Positions 7,081 to 15,909 of a stretch of 41,397 bases of DNA are shown here, piece after piece. How positions within the stretch are numbered: position 1 is the first letter of the stretch; every line of letters begins with the position of its first letter. The DNA comes from Actinomycetales bacterium UBA1416 (lineage in GTDB: Bacteria; Actinomycetota; Actinomycetes; Actinomycetales; Actinomycetaceae), in the NCBI GenBank assembly GCA_002304945.1, contig DBPQ01000149.1, forward strand, positions 2,662 through 44,058, in the 5' to 3' direction. A program made the position numbers and the translations under genes. The notes beneath the pieces are model-generated. The model saw only the letters and a program-made list of their open reading frames with translations, was not told the origin of the DNA and ran no database searches.

Positions 7081-9905
7081 CCACCGTGGCCGGCGGTGAC
7101 ATCCGCCAGTACCTCTCGACGCGGGACGCACTCGAGGCCGCGCGCTCCCAGCTCGAGGAACTCGAACGTTCCGAGACGGCGGGCTCGTTCAACACGCAGC
7201 TCGCGGTCCTCCGCCAGCACCTCGCCGAGAACCCACGGCAGTTCCGCCAGCTCTTCATCTCCTCGGGCATCGGGGCCGTGGCCGCGGAGTTCCAGAAGGA
7301 CGAACTCGGGGCCGAGTTCACCCACACCCTGTGGGACGCGCTGCTCCGGGACGACGACAGCTCGCAGGTGGCCATGCGGTTCCTCTGGGACGTGCCGCTG
7401 CGCCTGAAGAGGAAGTTCATCCGCGCGATCGCCACCCACCTCACCGACCGCTACCCCATGTTCGCCGGGCTGCACGAGGGCTGGCCGGCCGGGAACAACA
7501 TCCCGCCCTACATCCGCGACCCGGAGGTGCGCGCGCAGGACTTCGAACTCGTCAATCAGGGGTACCTCGGCTACCGGAACGTCGGCTACTCCCAGCGCGA
7601 GGTGGACCTGTTCGTGTGGCTGGAGGCGCTGCGGGACAAGCAGTGCGCGGACAAGCCCTGCGAGCTCGGGATCCTGCTGGAGGGGAAGAAGGAACGGCAG
7701 GGCGGTTGTCCGGTCCAGATCCACATCCCCTCGATGCTGGAACTGCTGGGCGAGGGCAAGTTCAAGCAGGCCCTCGAACTCCTCGAGGACTGCAACCCCC
7801 TGCCGAACGTCACCGGCAGGGTGTGCCCCCAGGAGTTGCAGTGCCAGGGGGTGTGCGCGCATCACAAGCGCCCGATCGAGATCGGACAGCTGGAGTGGTT
7901 CCTCCCGCAGCGGGAGAAGGCCGTGGAGCCGGATGCGATGATCACCCGGTACGGTGGCCGCCCCGACCCGTGGCGCAAGGCCACCAAGCCCCCGATCGCG
8001 ATCGTGGGATCCGGCCCGTCCGGCCTCATCAACGCCTTCCTGCTGGCCGCCGAGGGCCACCCCGTCACCGTGTTCGAGGCCTTCCATGAGCTCGGCGGCG
8101 TGCTGCGGTACGGCATCCCGGAGTTCCGCCTGCCCAACGAACTGATCGACGACGTGGTCGCCAAGATCAAGCTGCTCGGCGGCCGGTTCGTCACCAACTT
8201 CGTGGTGGGCAAGACCGCCAGCCTCGCGGATCTCCGGGAGGCCGGCTTCTGGCGGATCTTCGTGGGGTCCGGTGCCGGCCTGCCCCAGTTCATGAACGTC
8301 CCGGGCGAACACCTCCTCAATGTCATGTCCGCCAATGAGTTCCTCACCCGGGTGAACCTCATGCAGGGCCGCCGCGAGGACTACGACACGCCGCTGCCCG
8401 ACGTGCGCGGCAAGCGCGTCATGGTGGTTGGCGGCGGCAACACCGCCATGGACGCCGCGCGCACCGCCCACCGGCTGGGAGGGCGCGTCACCATCGCCTA
8501 CCGCCGCACCCAGGCCGAGATGCCCTGCCGCGTCGAGGAGTTGCACCACGCCCTCGAGGAAGGCATCGAGCTGGCCGTGCTCCGCTCCCCCAGCGAGTTC
8601 ATCGGGGACGACCGCACCCACTTCGTCAAGGCTGCCGTGCTGGACATAATGCAGCTCGGGGAACCGGACGCATCCGGGCGGCGCCGCCCCATGGCCACCG
8701 GCGAGAGGCAGACGGTCCGCACCGACCTGGTGATCATGGCGCTCGGGAATGCCTCAAACCCGATCATCAAGGACTCCCAGCCCGATCTCGAGACCACCCG
8801 GTGGGGCAACATCGCCGTGCGGGAGGGCTCGCAGCAGACCTCCCTGGAGGGCGTGTACACCGGTGGCGACGCCGCCCGCGGCGGCTCCACCGCCATCCGC
8901 GCCGCAGGCGACGGCCAGGCCGCCGCCCGGGAGATCGCGCACGCCGCAGCCCTCGACGAGAACGAGGTCCGCGAGCGGGTCCGTGCCGCGGACGCCTACT
9001 CCAGGCTCGCGGGAGCCGAGGCACGCATCGTGGAGAAGGTGGAACTCGCCGGGGGCATCGTGGAGTTCACCGTCTACGCCCCGCTGGTGGCGCGGTCCGC
9101 CCGGCCGGGCCAGTTCGTCCGGGTCCTCGGCTGGCCCAAGGGCGAGCTGATCCCGCTCACGCTCGCCGACTGGGACACCGACGCCGGAACAATCACGCTG
9201 GTGGTCCAGGGGGTTGGGAAGAGCTCGATCGAGATGAACCGGATGCGGGTGGGTGACGCGTTCACCGGCATCGCCGGACCGCTGGGCCTGCCGAGCGAGC
9301 TGCACAGCTACGGCCCCGACGAGACCGTGGTGTTCACCGCCGGTGGCCTCGGGTTGCCGCCCGTCCACCCGATCGCCCGCGAACACCTGCGGCTGGGAAA
9401 CCACGTCACCCTCATCTCCGGCTTCCGGACCGCCTCGCTGCAGTTCTGGACGGGCGAGGAGGACCGGCTCGCGCGGCTGAAGGCGGAGTTCGGCGACCAG
9501 CTCGAGGTGGTCCTCACCACTGACGACGGCAGCTTCGGGATCAAGGGCTTCGTCACCACCCCGCTGGAGGCGATGCTGGAGGCCAACCAGCGTGGCGAGG
9601 GCCGCCGCGTCGCCGAGGTGGTCACCATCGGCCCGCCGCTCATGATGCGCGCGGTCAGCAGTCTCACCCGCCGTTTCGGCGTGCACACAGTGGCCAGCCT
9701 CAACTCGATCATGGTGGACGCCACCGGCATGTGCGGTGCCTGCATGGTCCCGGTGACCATCGACGGCACGCTCGTGCGGAAGCACGCCTGCATCGACGGG
9801 CCGGAGCTCGACGCCCACGCGATCGACTGGGACAAGTTCCTGCCTCGGTTCACGCAGTTCCGTTCCCAGGAACAACGTGCAACGGCGGCTGCCGACTTGG
9901 TCTGA
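7077..9905 (+). CDS. Fused NfnB-NfnA-like FAD/FeS oxidoreductase (ferredoxin:NADP+ type)
   Basis: 942 residues from an ATG that overlaps the nifJ stop codon by 4 bp. Residues 1-185 are an extension I do not recognise. Next is a GltD/NfnB-like part: cysteines from C190 onward, then VTGRVCPQELQCQGVC for FeS clusters, GSGPSG near 311 for FAD, VVGGGNTAMDAAR near 450 for NAD(P), and YTGGDAARGG. The C-terminal 260 residues are NfnA-like: a ferredoxin-reductase beta barrel (RPGQFVRV near 675) and a [2Fe-2S] motif VDATGMCGAC near 885. In NfnAB these are two subunits that bifurcate electrons between NADPH, ferredoxin and NAD+. Here the fusion and its place after nifJ suggest it turns reduced ferredoxin from pyruvate into NADPH. 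Whether it truly bifurcates is inference. Confidence 0.88.
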   Translation: MTTVAGGDIRQYLSTRDALEAARSQLEELERSETAGSFNTQLAVLRQHLAENPRQFRQLFISSGIGAVAAEFQKDELGAEFTHTLWDALLRDDDSSQVAMRFLWDVPLRLKRKFIRAIATHLTDRYPMFAGLHEGWPAGNNIPPYIRDPEVRAQDFELVNQGYLGYRNVGYSQREVDLFVWLEALRDKQCADKPCELGILLEGKKERQGGCPVQIHIPSMLELLGEGKFKQALELLEDCNPLPNVTGRVCPQELQCQGVCAHHKRPIEIGQLEWFLPQREKAVEPDAMITRYGGRPDPWRKATKPPIAIVGSGPSGLINAFLLAAEGHPVTVFEAFHELGGVLRYGIPEFRLPNELIDDVVAKIKLLGGRFVTNFVVGKTASLADLREAGFWRIFVGSGAGLPQFMNVPGEHLLNVMSANEFLTRVNLMQGRREDYDTPLPDVRGKRVMVVGGGNTAMDAARTAHRLGGRVTIAYRRTQAEMPCRVEELHHALEEGIELAVLRSPSEFIGDDRTHFVKAAVLDIMQLGEPDASGRRRPMATGERQTVRTDLVIMALGNASNPIIKDSQPDLETTRWGNIAVREGSQQTSLEGVYTGGDAARGGSTAIRAAGDGQAAAREIAHAAALDENEVRERVRAADAYSRLAGAEARIVEKVELAGGIVEFTVYAPLVARSARPGQFVRVLGWPKGELIPLTLADWDTDAGTITLVVQGVGKSSIEMNRMRVGDAFTGIAGPLGLPSELHSYGPDETVVFTAGGLGLPPVHPIAREHLRLGNHVTLISGFRTASLQFWTGEEDRLARLKAEFGDQLEVVLTTDDGSFGIKGFVTTPLEAMLEANQRGEGRRVAEVVTIGPPLMMRAVSSLTRRFGVHTVASLNSIMVDATGMCGACMVPVTIDGTLVRKHACIDGPELDAHAIDWDKFLPRFTQFRSQEQRATAAADLV

Positions 9906-9970
9906 CCGTCGGCGGGGCCTGCGGGGCGGTTCCCACGCGGGAGCCGCCCCGCAGGCGTCATGATGGGGCC

Positions 9971-10441
9971 ATGCGCACCGATGCGGAGTTCCTCGCGCTC
10001 GCGATCGACCTGGCCGTGGCGAACGTGGCCGACGACGGCGGCCCGTTCGGCGCCGTCGTCGTGAAGGACGGGGAGGTGGTGGGACGGGGCGTCAACCGCG
10101 TGACGGCGTCGCTCGACCCGACGGCGCACGGCGAGGTGGTCGCGATGCGTGACGCGTGCCTGCGCATCCGCGACTTCACGCTCGCCGGCGCCACGCTCTT
10201 CACCTCCTGCGAACCCTGCCCCATGTGCCTCTCGGCCGCGCTGTGGGCGCGGGTGGATCGCGTGCTGTACGCGGCGGACCGTCACGACGCCGCCGACGCG
10301 GGATTCGACGACGCCGCCTTCCACGGGCTGTTCCGCCACGACACGTCCGGTTGGCCGATGGCGATCGAGCACCTGGCCCTGCCCCAACGGCTCGCGCCGT
10401 TCGACGCCTGGCGGGCGAACGAGGAGCGCATCCCCTACTGA
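9971..10441 (+). CDS. Nucleoside/guanine deaminase-like zinc enzyme
   Basis: 156 residues. The cytidine-deaminase-fold motifs are intact: HGE near residue 57 (zinc His and catalytic Glu) and PCPMC (two zinc Cys) near 78-82. The FDDAAFHGLF segment and a C-terminus rich in aromatic and acidic residues resemble guanine deaminase (GuaD) and related tRNA/nucleoside deaminases. It probably deaminates a purine base or nucleoside in the cytoplasm. A clear hairpin terminator follows 30 bp downstream. The exact substrate is not decidable from sequence. Confidence 0.85.
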   Translation: MRTDAEFLALAIDLAVANVADDGGPFGAVVVKDGEVVGRGVNRVTASLDPTAHGEVVAMRDACLRIRDFTLAGATLFTSCEPCPMCLSAALWARVDRVLYAADRHDAADAGFDDAAFHGLFRHDTSGWPMAIEHLALPQRLAPFDAWRANEERIPY

Positions 10442-10470
10442 GGGTAGGCCTGCTCTGCAGAACGACGATG

Positions 10471-10498
10471 GCCCCCGGATCCTGCTGGATCCGGGGGC
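10471..10498. terminator. Hairpin between the deaminase gene and ssrA
   Basis: A 12-bp perfect stem (GCCCCCGGATCC, loop TGCT, complement) sits between the convergent deaminase gene and ssrA 3' end. It probably ends both transcripts. Confidence 0.75.
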
Positions 10499-10504
10499 CT
10501 CACA

Positions 10505-10877
10505 TGGTGGAGATGGCGGGAATCGAACCCGCGTCCGATGACGTGGAACCAGGACTTCTCCGGGCGCAGTCTGCGTCAGGACTTTCTCGGCCCCCACCCT
10601 TCGCACAGACGACCTTGGTGGACGGGCCCAGTCACCTTGGTGTCCCCCTGACCCCGGTGACGAGGGTCAGGAGCAGTGGCTCCCTTGATGACGCCAGTGA
10701 CCGGGTCGGGAGCACCCCCGGACTGACGGACCAGCTATTGCCTAGGCGGCAAGAGCGAAGTGGTCGGTGCTGTTCTTTTCGGCACCTATTGGGTCATGCA
10801 GAGCGTTAACGAGATGACTGCATCTCCTCGGCCCGCTTCCCCTGGTTGGACGATCACCGTCGAAACCGATCATCCCC
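10505..10877 (-). ncRNA. ssrA: tmRNA (ssrA)
   Basis: The minus strand begins GGGGATGATCGGTTTCGACG and ends CCCGCCATCTCCACCA, the two halves of the tRNA-like domain, which pair as GGGGATG/CATCTCC. The internal tag frame lies at 10783-10742: resume codon GCC, then EKNSTDHFALAA and a TAG stop. tmRNA rescues stalled ribosomes with SmpB and adds this degradation tag. smpB is the next gene upstream on the same strand. The length of 373 nt is typical. The tag end ALAA is the protease recognition signature. Confidence 0.96.
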
Positions 10878-10963
10878 ATGTGTGTCGCTGTTCAGTTGTC
10901 CTGCTCATGCTACGTGGTCAACGCTCCGGATCGCGAGTCCATTCCCAGCCGCGAGCCGGCGCG

Positions 10964-11482
10964 TCAGCGCCGGTTCGCGGCACGCATGACACGCTGCGCC
11001 TCGCGCTCGTCCTGCTTGCGCCGAAGGGTCTCCCGCTTGTCCCACTCCGCCTTGCCGCGGGCCAGCGCGATCTCGACCTTCACCCGGCCGTTCACGAAGT
11101 AGAGCTCGAGGGGAACCACCGTGAGCCCCTTCTCGCGGGTCCGTTGCCAGAGCTTGGCGATCTCGGCGTGGTGCAGCAGCAGCTTCCGCTTCCTCTTCGG
11201 GGCGTGGTTCGTCCACGTCCCCTGGGCGTGCTCCGGGATGTTGACCCCTTGGAGCCAGGCCTCTCCGCCGTCGATCTCGACCCAGCCGTCCACGAGGCTC
11301 GCCCGTCCGGCGCGCAGCGCCTTGACCTCCGTGCCGGTCAGCACCAGGCCCGCTTCGAAGGTGTCCTCGATGCTGTAGTCGTGGAAGGCCTTCCTGTTGC
11401 GCGCGATGACCTTCTTGGCACTCGCCGCCGCCTTGGAGCGCTCCGCGACGGTGGGTTTCCTCGTCTGTTGCTGGGCCGCCAT
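10964..11482 (-). CDS. smpB: SsrA-binding protein SmpB
   Basis: 172 residues from the ATG at 11482, which has a GAGGAG ribosome site 7 nt upstream; the open frame extends 9 codons further but lacks such a site. SmpB hallmarks are visible: NRKAFHDYSIEDTFEAGL, the LTGTEVKALR segment, and a basic C-terminal tail ending MRAANRR that enters the mRNA channel. SmpB binds tmRNA and delivers it to stalled ribosomes. ssrA lies about 85 bp downstream on the same strand. Confidence 0.95.
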   Translation of the reverse strand: MAAQQQTRKPTVAERSKAAASAKKVIARNRKAFHDYSIEDTFEAGLVLTGTEVKALRAGRASLVDGWVEIDGGEAWLQGVNIPEHAQGTWTNHAPKRKRKLLLHHAEIAKLWQRTREKGLTVVPLELYFVNGRVKVEIALARGKAEWDKRETLRRKQDEREAQRVMRAANRR

Positions 11483-11551
11483 CTCACACTCCTCACCATG
11501 GACGGGCACTCAAGGGTACGCCATCGCCGTGCCGTCGCCACCGGCGTGCGT

Positions 11552-12979
11552 TCAGTAGGGCGGCAGCGACATGGGGTCGATGGTGGCACCGTTCTTCCAG
11601 ATCTCGAGGTGCACGTGGCAGCCCGTCGATGCGCCCGTGGTCCCCGTGTACCCGATCACCTGGCCCTTGGACACCGCCTGGCCCTCGCTAACCGCGAAGC
11701 CGGAGAGGTGGTTGTAGACCGAGACGTAGGAGCTGCCGTTGATCATGCCGTGGTTGATGATCACCTGGTTGCCGTGGGTGCCGTTGTTGTACTCCAGCCG
11801 GAGGTCGGCGACGGTGCCTCCGGCCACGGAGTACTGCCGGTTGCCGCACTTGGATCTCAGGTCGACTCCGGGGTGGAAGAACCAGCCACCCGTGATCGGG
11901 TACACGCGGTACCCGTAGGGGGATGTGACGTAGAGCGGCGGATCGATCGGGAGCCCGATGGCGTACGAGGGAGCGGGGGCGGGTGCTGGGGCTGCCGGGG
12001 CGACGTTGTTGTCGCTCCGCGACGACTCGGCCTCCGCCTTCCGCTGCACCTCCAACTCGGCTTGGCGCTCCAACTCGGCCTGGCGCTCAAGTTCGGCCTG
12101 ACGCTCCGCCTCCGCCTTCCGTTCGGCCTCGAGACGACGGCGCTCCTCCTCCGCCTTGCGGCGGTTCTCCTCGTCGATGCGGGCGATCGTGGCGGCGATC
12201 TCCTCGTTCTCCTGCTTGACCTGTGCCTGTTCCGCCTCGATCTGGCCGCGGCGGCCCTCGAGGTCCGCGGCCAGCGACTCCTGCTCGCGCTTGAGCTCCG
12301 CGATGCGGGCGCGCTTGGCTGCTGCTGCGTCCCGGGCGTCGTCCGCCTCCACCACCGCGGCGTCGGCGAGCGCCTTGAGCTCGGTGACACGCTCGGTGAC
12401 GGCCTCCTGGCGTGCCTGGGCGTTGCGGGTCGTCGCCTCGAGGTCGTTCATGTCGACGAGGACGGCGGTCTGCGACCTCACCGCGGTGTCCATCGCGGAG
12501 TACTGCGTCAGGAAGTCGTCGGTCGACTCCGCACCGAGCGCCCAGGAGAGCGGGGAGATGGAGGTGCCGTTCTGGTAGGTGGTGCGCGCCAGTTCACCGA
12601 GGGAGGCCTGGCTGGCCTCGATCTCCCCACGGGCGCTCTCGATCTGCACCTCCAGGTCGGCGAGCTCGGCCTCCGCCACGGCGAGGCGGTCCGCGGTCTG
12701 CTGCTGTACCCGCTCGGCAGCCGCAAGCGTCTCCTCGGCCTGGCGGAGTTCCTGCTCGGCGATGGGCAGCTGCAGGCGCGTCTGCTCGAGCGCGAGGTAC
12801 GTCTCCTGCAGATCCTTCGTGGTGCCCTCGAGGTTCGCGCGGAGCTGCTCCAGCAACTGGTCGTTCTGCTCCTGCTGGGTGACGAGATCGTCGCGGTTGT
12901 CCGCCACGGCGGTGACGGCGAGGCCTCCCGAGGCGAGGAGGCAGGCGGTGAGGAGCAGGGAGGGGAATCGACGACGCAT
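11552..12979 (-). CDS. Secreted coiled-coil M23 peptidase, probable FtsEX partner
   Basis: 475 residues with an N-terminal signal peptide (RRRFPSLLLTACLLASGG) ending near AVA. A long coiled coil runs over about residues 30-310, rich in E, Q, A and R, with three near-identical 18-bp repeats encoding RQAELE. After a Pro/Ala linker comes a LytM/M23 domain with the zinc ligands H369 and D373 (HPGVD) and H455/H457 (HVH). It probably cuts peptidoglycan cross-bridges outside the membrane. The start codon follows the ftsX stop by 2 bp. The layout matches EnvC/PcsB-like hydrolase activators driven by FtsEX, but here the catalytic residues are present. Confidence 0.9.
   Translation of the reverse strand: MRRRFPSLLLTACLLASGGLAVTAVADNRDDLVTQQEQNDQLLEQLRANLEGTTKDLQETYLALEQTRLQLPIAEQELRQAEETLAAAERVQQQTADRLAVAEAELADLEVQIESARGEIEASQASLGELARTTYQNGTSISPLSWALGAESTDDFLTQYSAMDTAVRSQTAVLVDMNDLEATTRNAQARQEAVTERVTELKALADAAVVEADDARDAAAAKRARIAELKREQESLAADLEGRRGQIEAEQAQVKQENEEIAATIARIDEENRRKAEEERRRLEAERKAEAERQAELERQAELERQAELEVQRKAEAESSRSDNNVAPAAPAPAPAPSYAIGLPIDPPLYVTSPYGYRVYPITGGWFFHPGVDLRSKCGNRQYSVAGGTVADLRLEYNNGTHGNQVIINHGMINGSSYVSVYNHLSGFAVSEGQAVSKGQVIGYTGTTGASTGCHVHLEIWKNGATIDPMSLPPY
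12051..12104 (-). repeat. Three 18-bp tandem repeats in the M23 coiled coil
   Basis: Three in-frame 18-bp units (12051-12068, 12069-12086, 12087-12104) encode RQAELE or close to it. Copy change would lengthen the coiled coil without a frameshift. Confidence 0.7.
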
Positions 12980-12981
12980 GA

Positions 12982-13893
12982 TCACACCTTCGTGTAGCGG
13001 CCGAGGGTCACGAGGGACGAGATGCCGGCGAGCAGGATCGCCGCGAGCACGAGGAACGGTGCCACGAGCCACACGTCGGTGGTGGTGACGAAGTTGACCA
13101 TGGGCGCACCCTCCGCGAGCCACCCCTCGACGAGGTAGCGCACTGCGGCCCAGAGTCCGCCCACCGCGAGGGCCGCGCCGGCCAGGGCGGCGAGGGCGCC
13201 TTCGAGCATGAACGGCAACTGGATGAACATGTTGGAGGCCCCCACCAGGCGCATGATGGAGGTCTCGCGCTGTCGGCTCATGGCGGACAACCGGATCGTG
13301 GTGGTGATCAGCAGCACCGCAGCCACCACCATGACGAGACCGAGCCCGACCGAGAGCATCGTGGCTCGGTTGAGGATGTTGAACAGTGGTTCGAGCGTCT
13401 CACGCTGGTCGACGACGCGCTCCACCCCGGCCACTCCGGAGAGTTCGTCGGCGATCACCTGGTACTGCTCGGGGTCCACGAGCTTCACCCGGTAGGAGTA
13501 CTGCATCTGATCGGGTGTCACGGATTCGAGCCAGGGCGAATCCGCGATCTCGCGCAGGTTCTCGTAGGCCTCCTCCGGCGTCTCGAGGAAGACCTGCTCG
13601 ACGTACGCGGCGAGTGCCGAGGACTCGAGGGTCGCGCGGACATCGGTGAGCTGTTCCTCCGTGACGGCGCCGGCAGCGCACGATGCGGCGGCGGATCCGT
13701 CGGGGCACATGAAGACCGCGACCTCGACCCTGTCGTACCACTCCCCCTTCATCTTCGTCACCTGCATCTGGAGCAGTGCGGCGGCACCGACGAAACTGAG
13801 GGACACGAAGGTGACGATGACGACGGCCACGGCCATCGCGAGGTTCCGGCGGAGACCCGACCCCACCTGGGAGAGCACGAACTGCCAGCGCAT
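12982..13893 (-). CDS. ftsX: Cell division permease-like protein FtsX
   Basis: 303 residues with one membrane helix near residues 18-45, a large extracytoplasmic domain with two cysteines (MCPDGSAAASC), and three further helices in the C-terminal half, which is the FtsX plan. The membrane-proximal segment SRQRETSIMRLVGAS is typical. It pairs with the FtsE ATPase to control septal peptidoglycan hydrolases. The ftsE stop lies 3 bp upstream, and the M23 peptidase gene follows directly, so the three genes are one unit. Confidence 0.95.
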   Translation of the reverse strand: MRWQFVLSQVGSGLRRNLAMAVAVVIVTFVSLSFVGAAALLQMQVTKMKGEWYDRVEVAVFMCPDGSAAASCAAGAVTEEQLTDVRATLESSALAAYVEQVFLETPEEAYENLREIADSPWLESVTPDQMQYSYRVKLVDPEQYQVIADELSGVAGVERVVDQRETLEPLFNILNRATMLSVGLGLVMVVAAVLLITTTIRLSAMSRQRETSIMRLVGASNMFIQLPFMLEGALAALAGAALAVGGLWAAVRYLVEGWLAEGAPMVNFVTTTDVWLVAPFLVLAAILLAGISSLVTLGRYTKV

Positions 13894-13896
13894 GCC

Positions 13897-14586
13897 CTAC
13901 CTCCCCGCCCCGTAGACGCCGCGGTCCTGGTCACGCACGACGACGCCGTCGACGAGTTCGATCACGCGCTTGCGCATCTGGTCGACGATCTCGTCGTCGT
14001 GAGTCGCCATCACGATGGTGGTGCCGGTGCGGTTGATCCGGTCGAGGAGCCGCATGATGCCCACGGACGTGCGCGGGTCGAGGTTCCCGGTCGGTTCGTC
14101 GGCGAGGAGGATGGAGGGCCGGTTCACGAACGCCCGGGCGATGGCCACCCGCTGCTGCTCGCCCCCGGAGAGCTCGTGCGGCAGCCGGCGCTCCTTGCCC
14201 TCGAGTCCGACCAGCTCGAGCACCTCGGGAACGGTGGTCTGGATGTGGTGGCGTGGCTTGCCGATCACCTGGAGCGCGATGGCCACGTTGTCGAACACCG
14301 GCTTGTCCGGCAGCAGCCGGAAGTCCTGGAACACCACGCCGATCTGGCGCCGCAGGTGCGGCACCTTCCAGGTCGACACCTGGGCGAGGTCGCGCCCGAG
14401 CGCGAACACCTGTCCCGAGGTGGGCCGCTCCTCCCTCAGCACGAGGCGGAGGAACGTCGACTTCCCCGATCCGGAGGCGCCCACGAGGAACACGAACTCA
14501 CCCCGTGCGACCTCGACTGTCACGTCGTCGAGGGCGGGGCGTGCGCCTCGGGTGTAGACCTTCGAGACATTGTCGAATCGGATCAC
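13897..14586 (-). CDS. ftsE: Cell division ATP-binding protein FtsE
   Basis: 229 residues, GTG start. ABC ATPase motifs are complete: Walker A GASGSGKST (36-44), Q-loop (VVFQDFRLL), signature LSGGEQQRV (140-148), Walker B ILLADEP (160-166) and the H-loop in MATHDDE. It powers FtsX. It is followed closely by ftsX on the same strand and lies downstream of prfB, the conserved actinobacterial order. Confidence 0.95.
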   Translation of the reverse strand: MIRFDNVSKVYTRGARPALDDVTVEVARGEFVFLVGASGSGKSTFLRLVLREERPTSGQVFALGRDLAQVSTWKVPHLRRQIGVVFQDFRLLPDKPVFDNVAIALQVIGKPRHHIQTTVPEVLELVGLEGKERRLPHELSGGEQQRVAIARAFVNRPSILLADEPTGNLDPRTSVGIMRLLDRINRTGTTIVMATHDDEIVDQMRKRVIELVDGVVVRDQDRGVYGAGR

Positions 14587-14709
14587 GTTCGCTCATCCGG
14601 CCAGGGTCGGAGGTGGGGAGTAGCAACAGGTATGGCCGATACCAAGGCTAAAGCTCTGGTTCAGGGTAACAGTCGCGACACGCCGGCCGTCATCGTCGTC
14701 CGGAGGCTC

Positions 14710-15819
14710 CTACGCGGTGACGTCCTGCTGGCGCCGCCACCGGATGCCGGCATCGATGAAGTCATCGATCCAGCCGTCGAACACCCCGCTCGTGTTCCCC
14801 ACCTCGTGCTCGGTGCGCAGGTCCTTGACCATCTGGTAGGGGTGGAGCACGTAGGAGCGCATCTGGTCCCCCCACGACGCCTTGACGTCACCCGCCAGGG
14901 CCTTCTTCTCGGCCTGCTCCTGCTCCTTGCGCAGCAGGAGGAGACGGGACTGCAGCACCACGAGGGCGGCAGCACGGTTCTGGATCTGCGACTTCTCGTT
15001 CTGCATCGAGACCACGATGCCGGTCGGGATGTGGGTGAGCCGCACGGCGGAGTCGGTGGTGTTGACGGACTGGCCTCCCGGACCGGAGGACCGGAAGACG
15101 TCCACCTTGATCTCGTTCTCGGGGATGTCGATGTGGTCCGTCTGCTCGATGAGCGGGATGACCTCCACGGCCGCGAACGACGTCTGGCGGCGGCCCTGGT
15201 TGTCGAAGGGCGAGATCCGCACGAGCCGATGGGTGCCGGCCTCAACCGACAACGTGCCGTACGCGTACGGAGCCTTCACCTCGAATGTCGCCGACTTGAT
15301 GCCGGCCTCCTCCGCGTAGGAGGTGTCCAGCACCTTCGCGGGGTAGCCGTGCCGCTCCGCCCACCGCAGGTACATGCGCAGTAGCATCTCGGCGAAGTCC
15401 GCGGCGTCGACGCCGCCCGCTCCCGAACGGATCGTGACGACGGCGTCGCGCTCGTCGTACTCTCCCGACAGGAGGGTGCGCACCTCCAACTCACCGAGGT
15501 CGCGACGGAGCGTGACGAGTTCACGCTCGGCCTCGGCGAGCGTGTCGGCGTCATCCTCCTCGGTGGCCATCTCCACGAGCGTCTCGACGTCGTCGATCCG
15601 CTCCCCCATCCGGTTCAGCTTCTCGAGGTCGGTCTGGGCGTGGGAGAGCTGCGAGGTCACGGCCTGTGCGGCATCGGGATCGTCCCACAGGTCCGGTGCG
15701 GAGGCCTTCTCCGACAGTTCGGCCACGCTCGCCGCCAGGGCCTCCGGGTTCATCACCGCACGGATCGAGGTGTAGGTGGAACGGAGCTGGTCGAGTGCTG
15801 CGGGGAAATCGGTGGCCAC
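14710..15819 (-). CDS. prfB: Peptide chain release factor 2
   Basis: 369 residues from a GTG start with AGGGG just upstream. The GGQ motif (residues 248-250, SSGPGGQSVNTTDSA) triggers peptide release, and SPF (RISPFDNQGRR) reads UGA/UAA, which marks RF2 rather than RF1. The frame is continuous from the start: the in-frame UGA and programmed +1 shift found in many bacterial prfB genes is absent. About 120 bp separate its stop from ftsE. Confidence 0.95.
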   Translation of the reverse strand: MATDFPAALDQLRSTYTSIRAVMNPEALAASVAELSEKASAPDLWDDPDAAQAVTSQLSHAQTDLEKLNRMGERIDDVETLVEMATEEDDADTLAEAERELVTLRRDLGELEVRTLLSGEYDERDAVVTIRSGAGGVDAADFAEMLLRMYLRWAERHGYPAKVLDTSYAEEAGIKSATFEVKAPYAYGTLSVEAGTHRLVRISPFDNQGRRQTSFAAVEVIPLIEQTDHIDIPENEIKVDVFRSSGPGGQSVNTTDSAVRLTHIPTGIVVSMQNEKSQIQNRAAALVVLQSRLLLLRKEQEQAEKKALAGDVKASWGDQMRSYVLHPYQMVKDLRTEHEVGNTSGVFDGWIDDFIDAGIRWRRQQDVTA

Positions 15820-15909
15820 GATCCCCTAGCCTAGGCGATCGGCGACGGTGGACGCCGGTGCGCGTCGTCGCCGCGCCTCCCCGGGTGGCCGGGCCGATAC
15901 GCTCCCATC

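Noticed and set aside
1786..7131. A very long open frame opposite nifJ (over 1700 codons)
   Set aside because: It is the complement shadow of a GC-rich gene; the sequence is rich in R, G, H and E with no domains, while nifJ on the plus strand has clear motifs.
15720..15819. Programmed frameshift expected in prfB
   Set aside because: The frame is continuous from the GTG start; no early in-frame TGA is seen.
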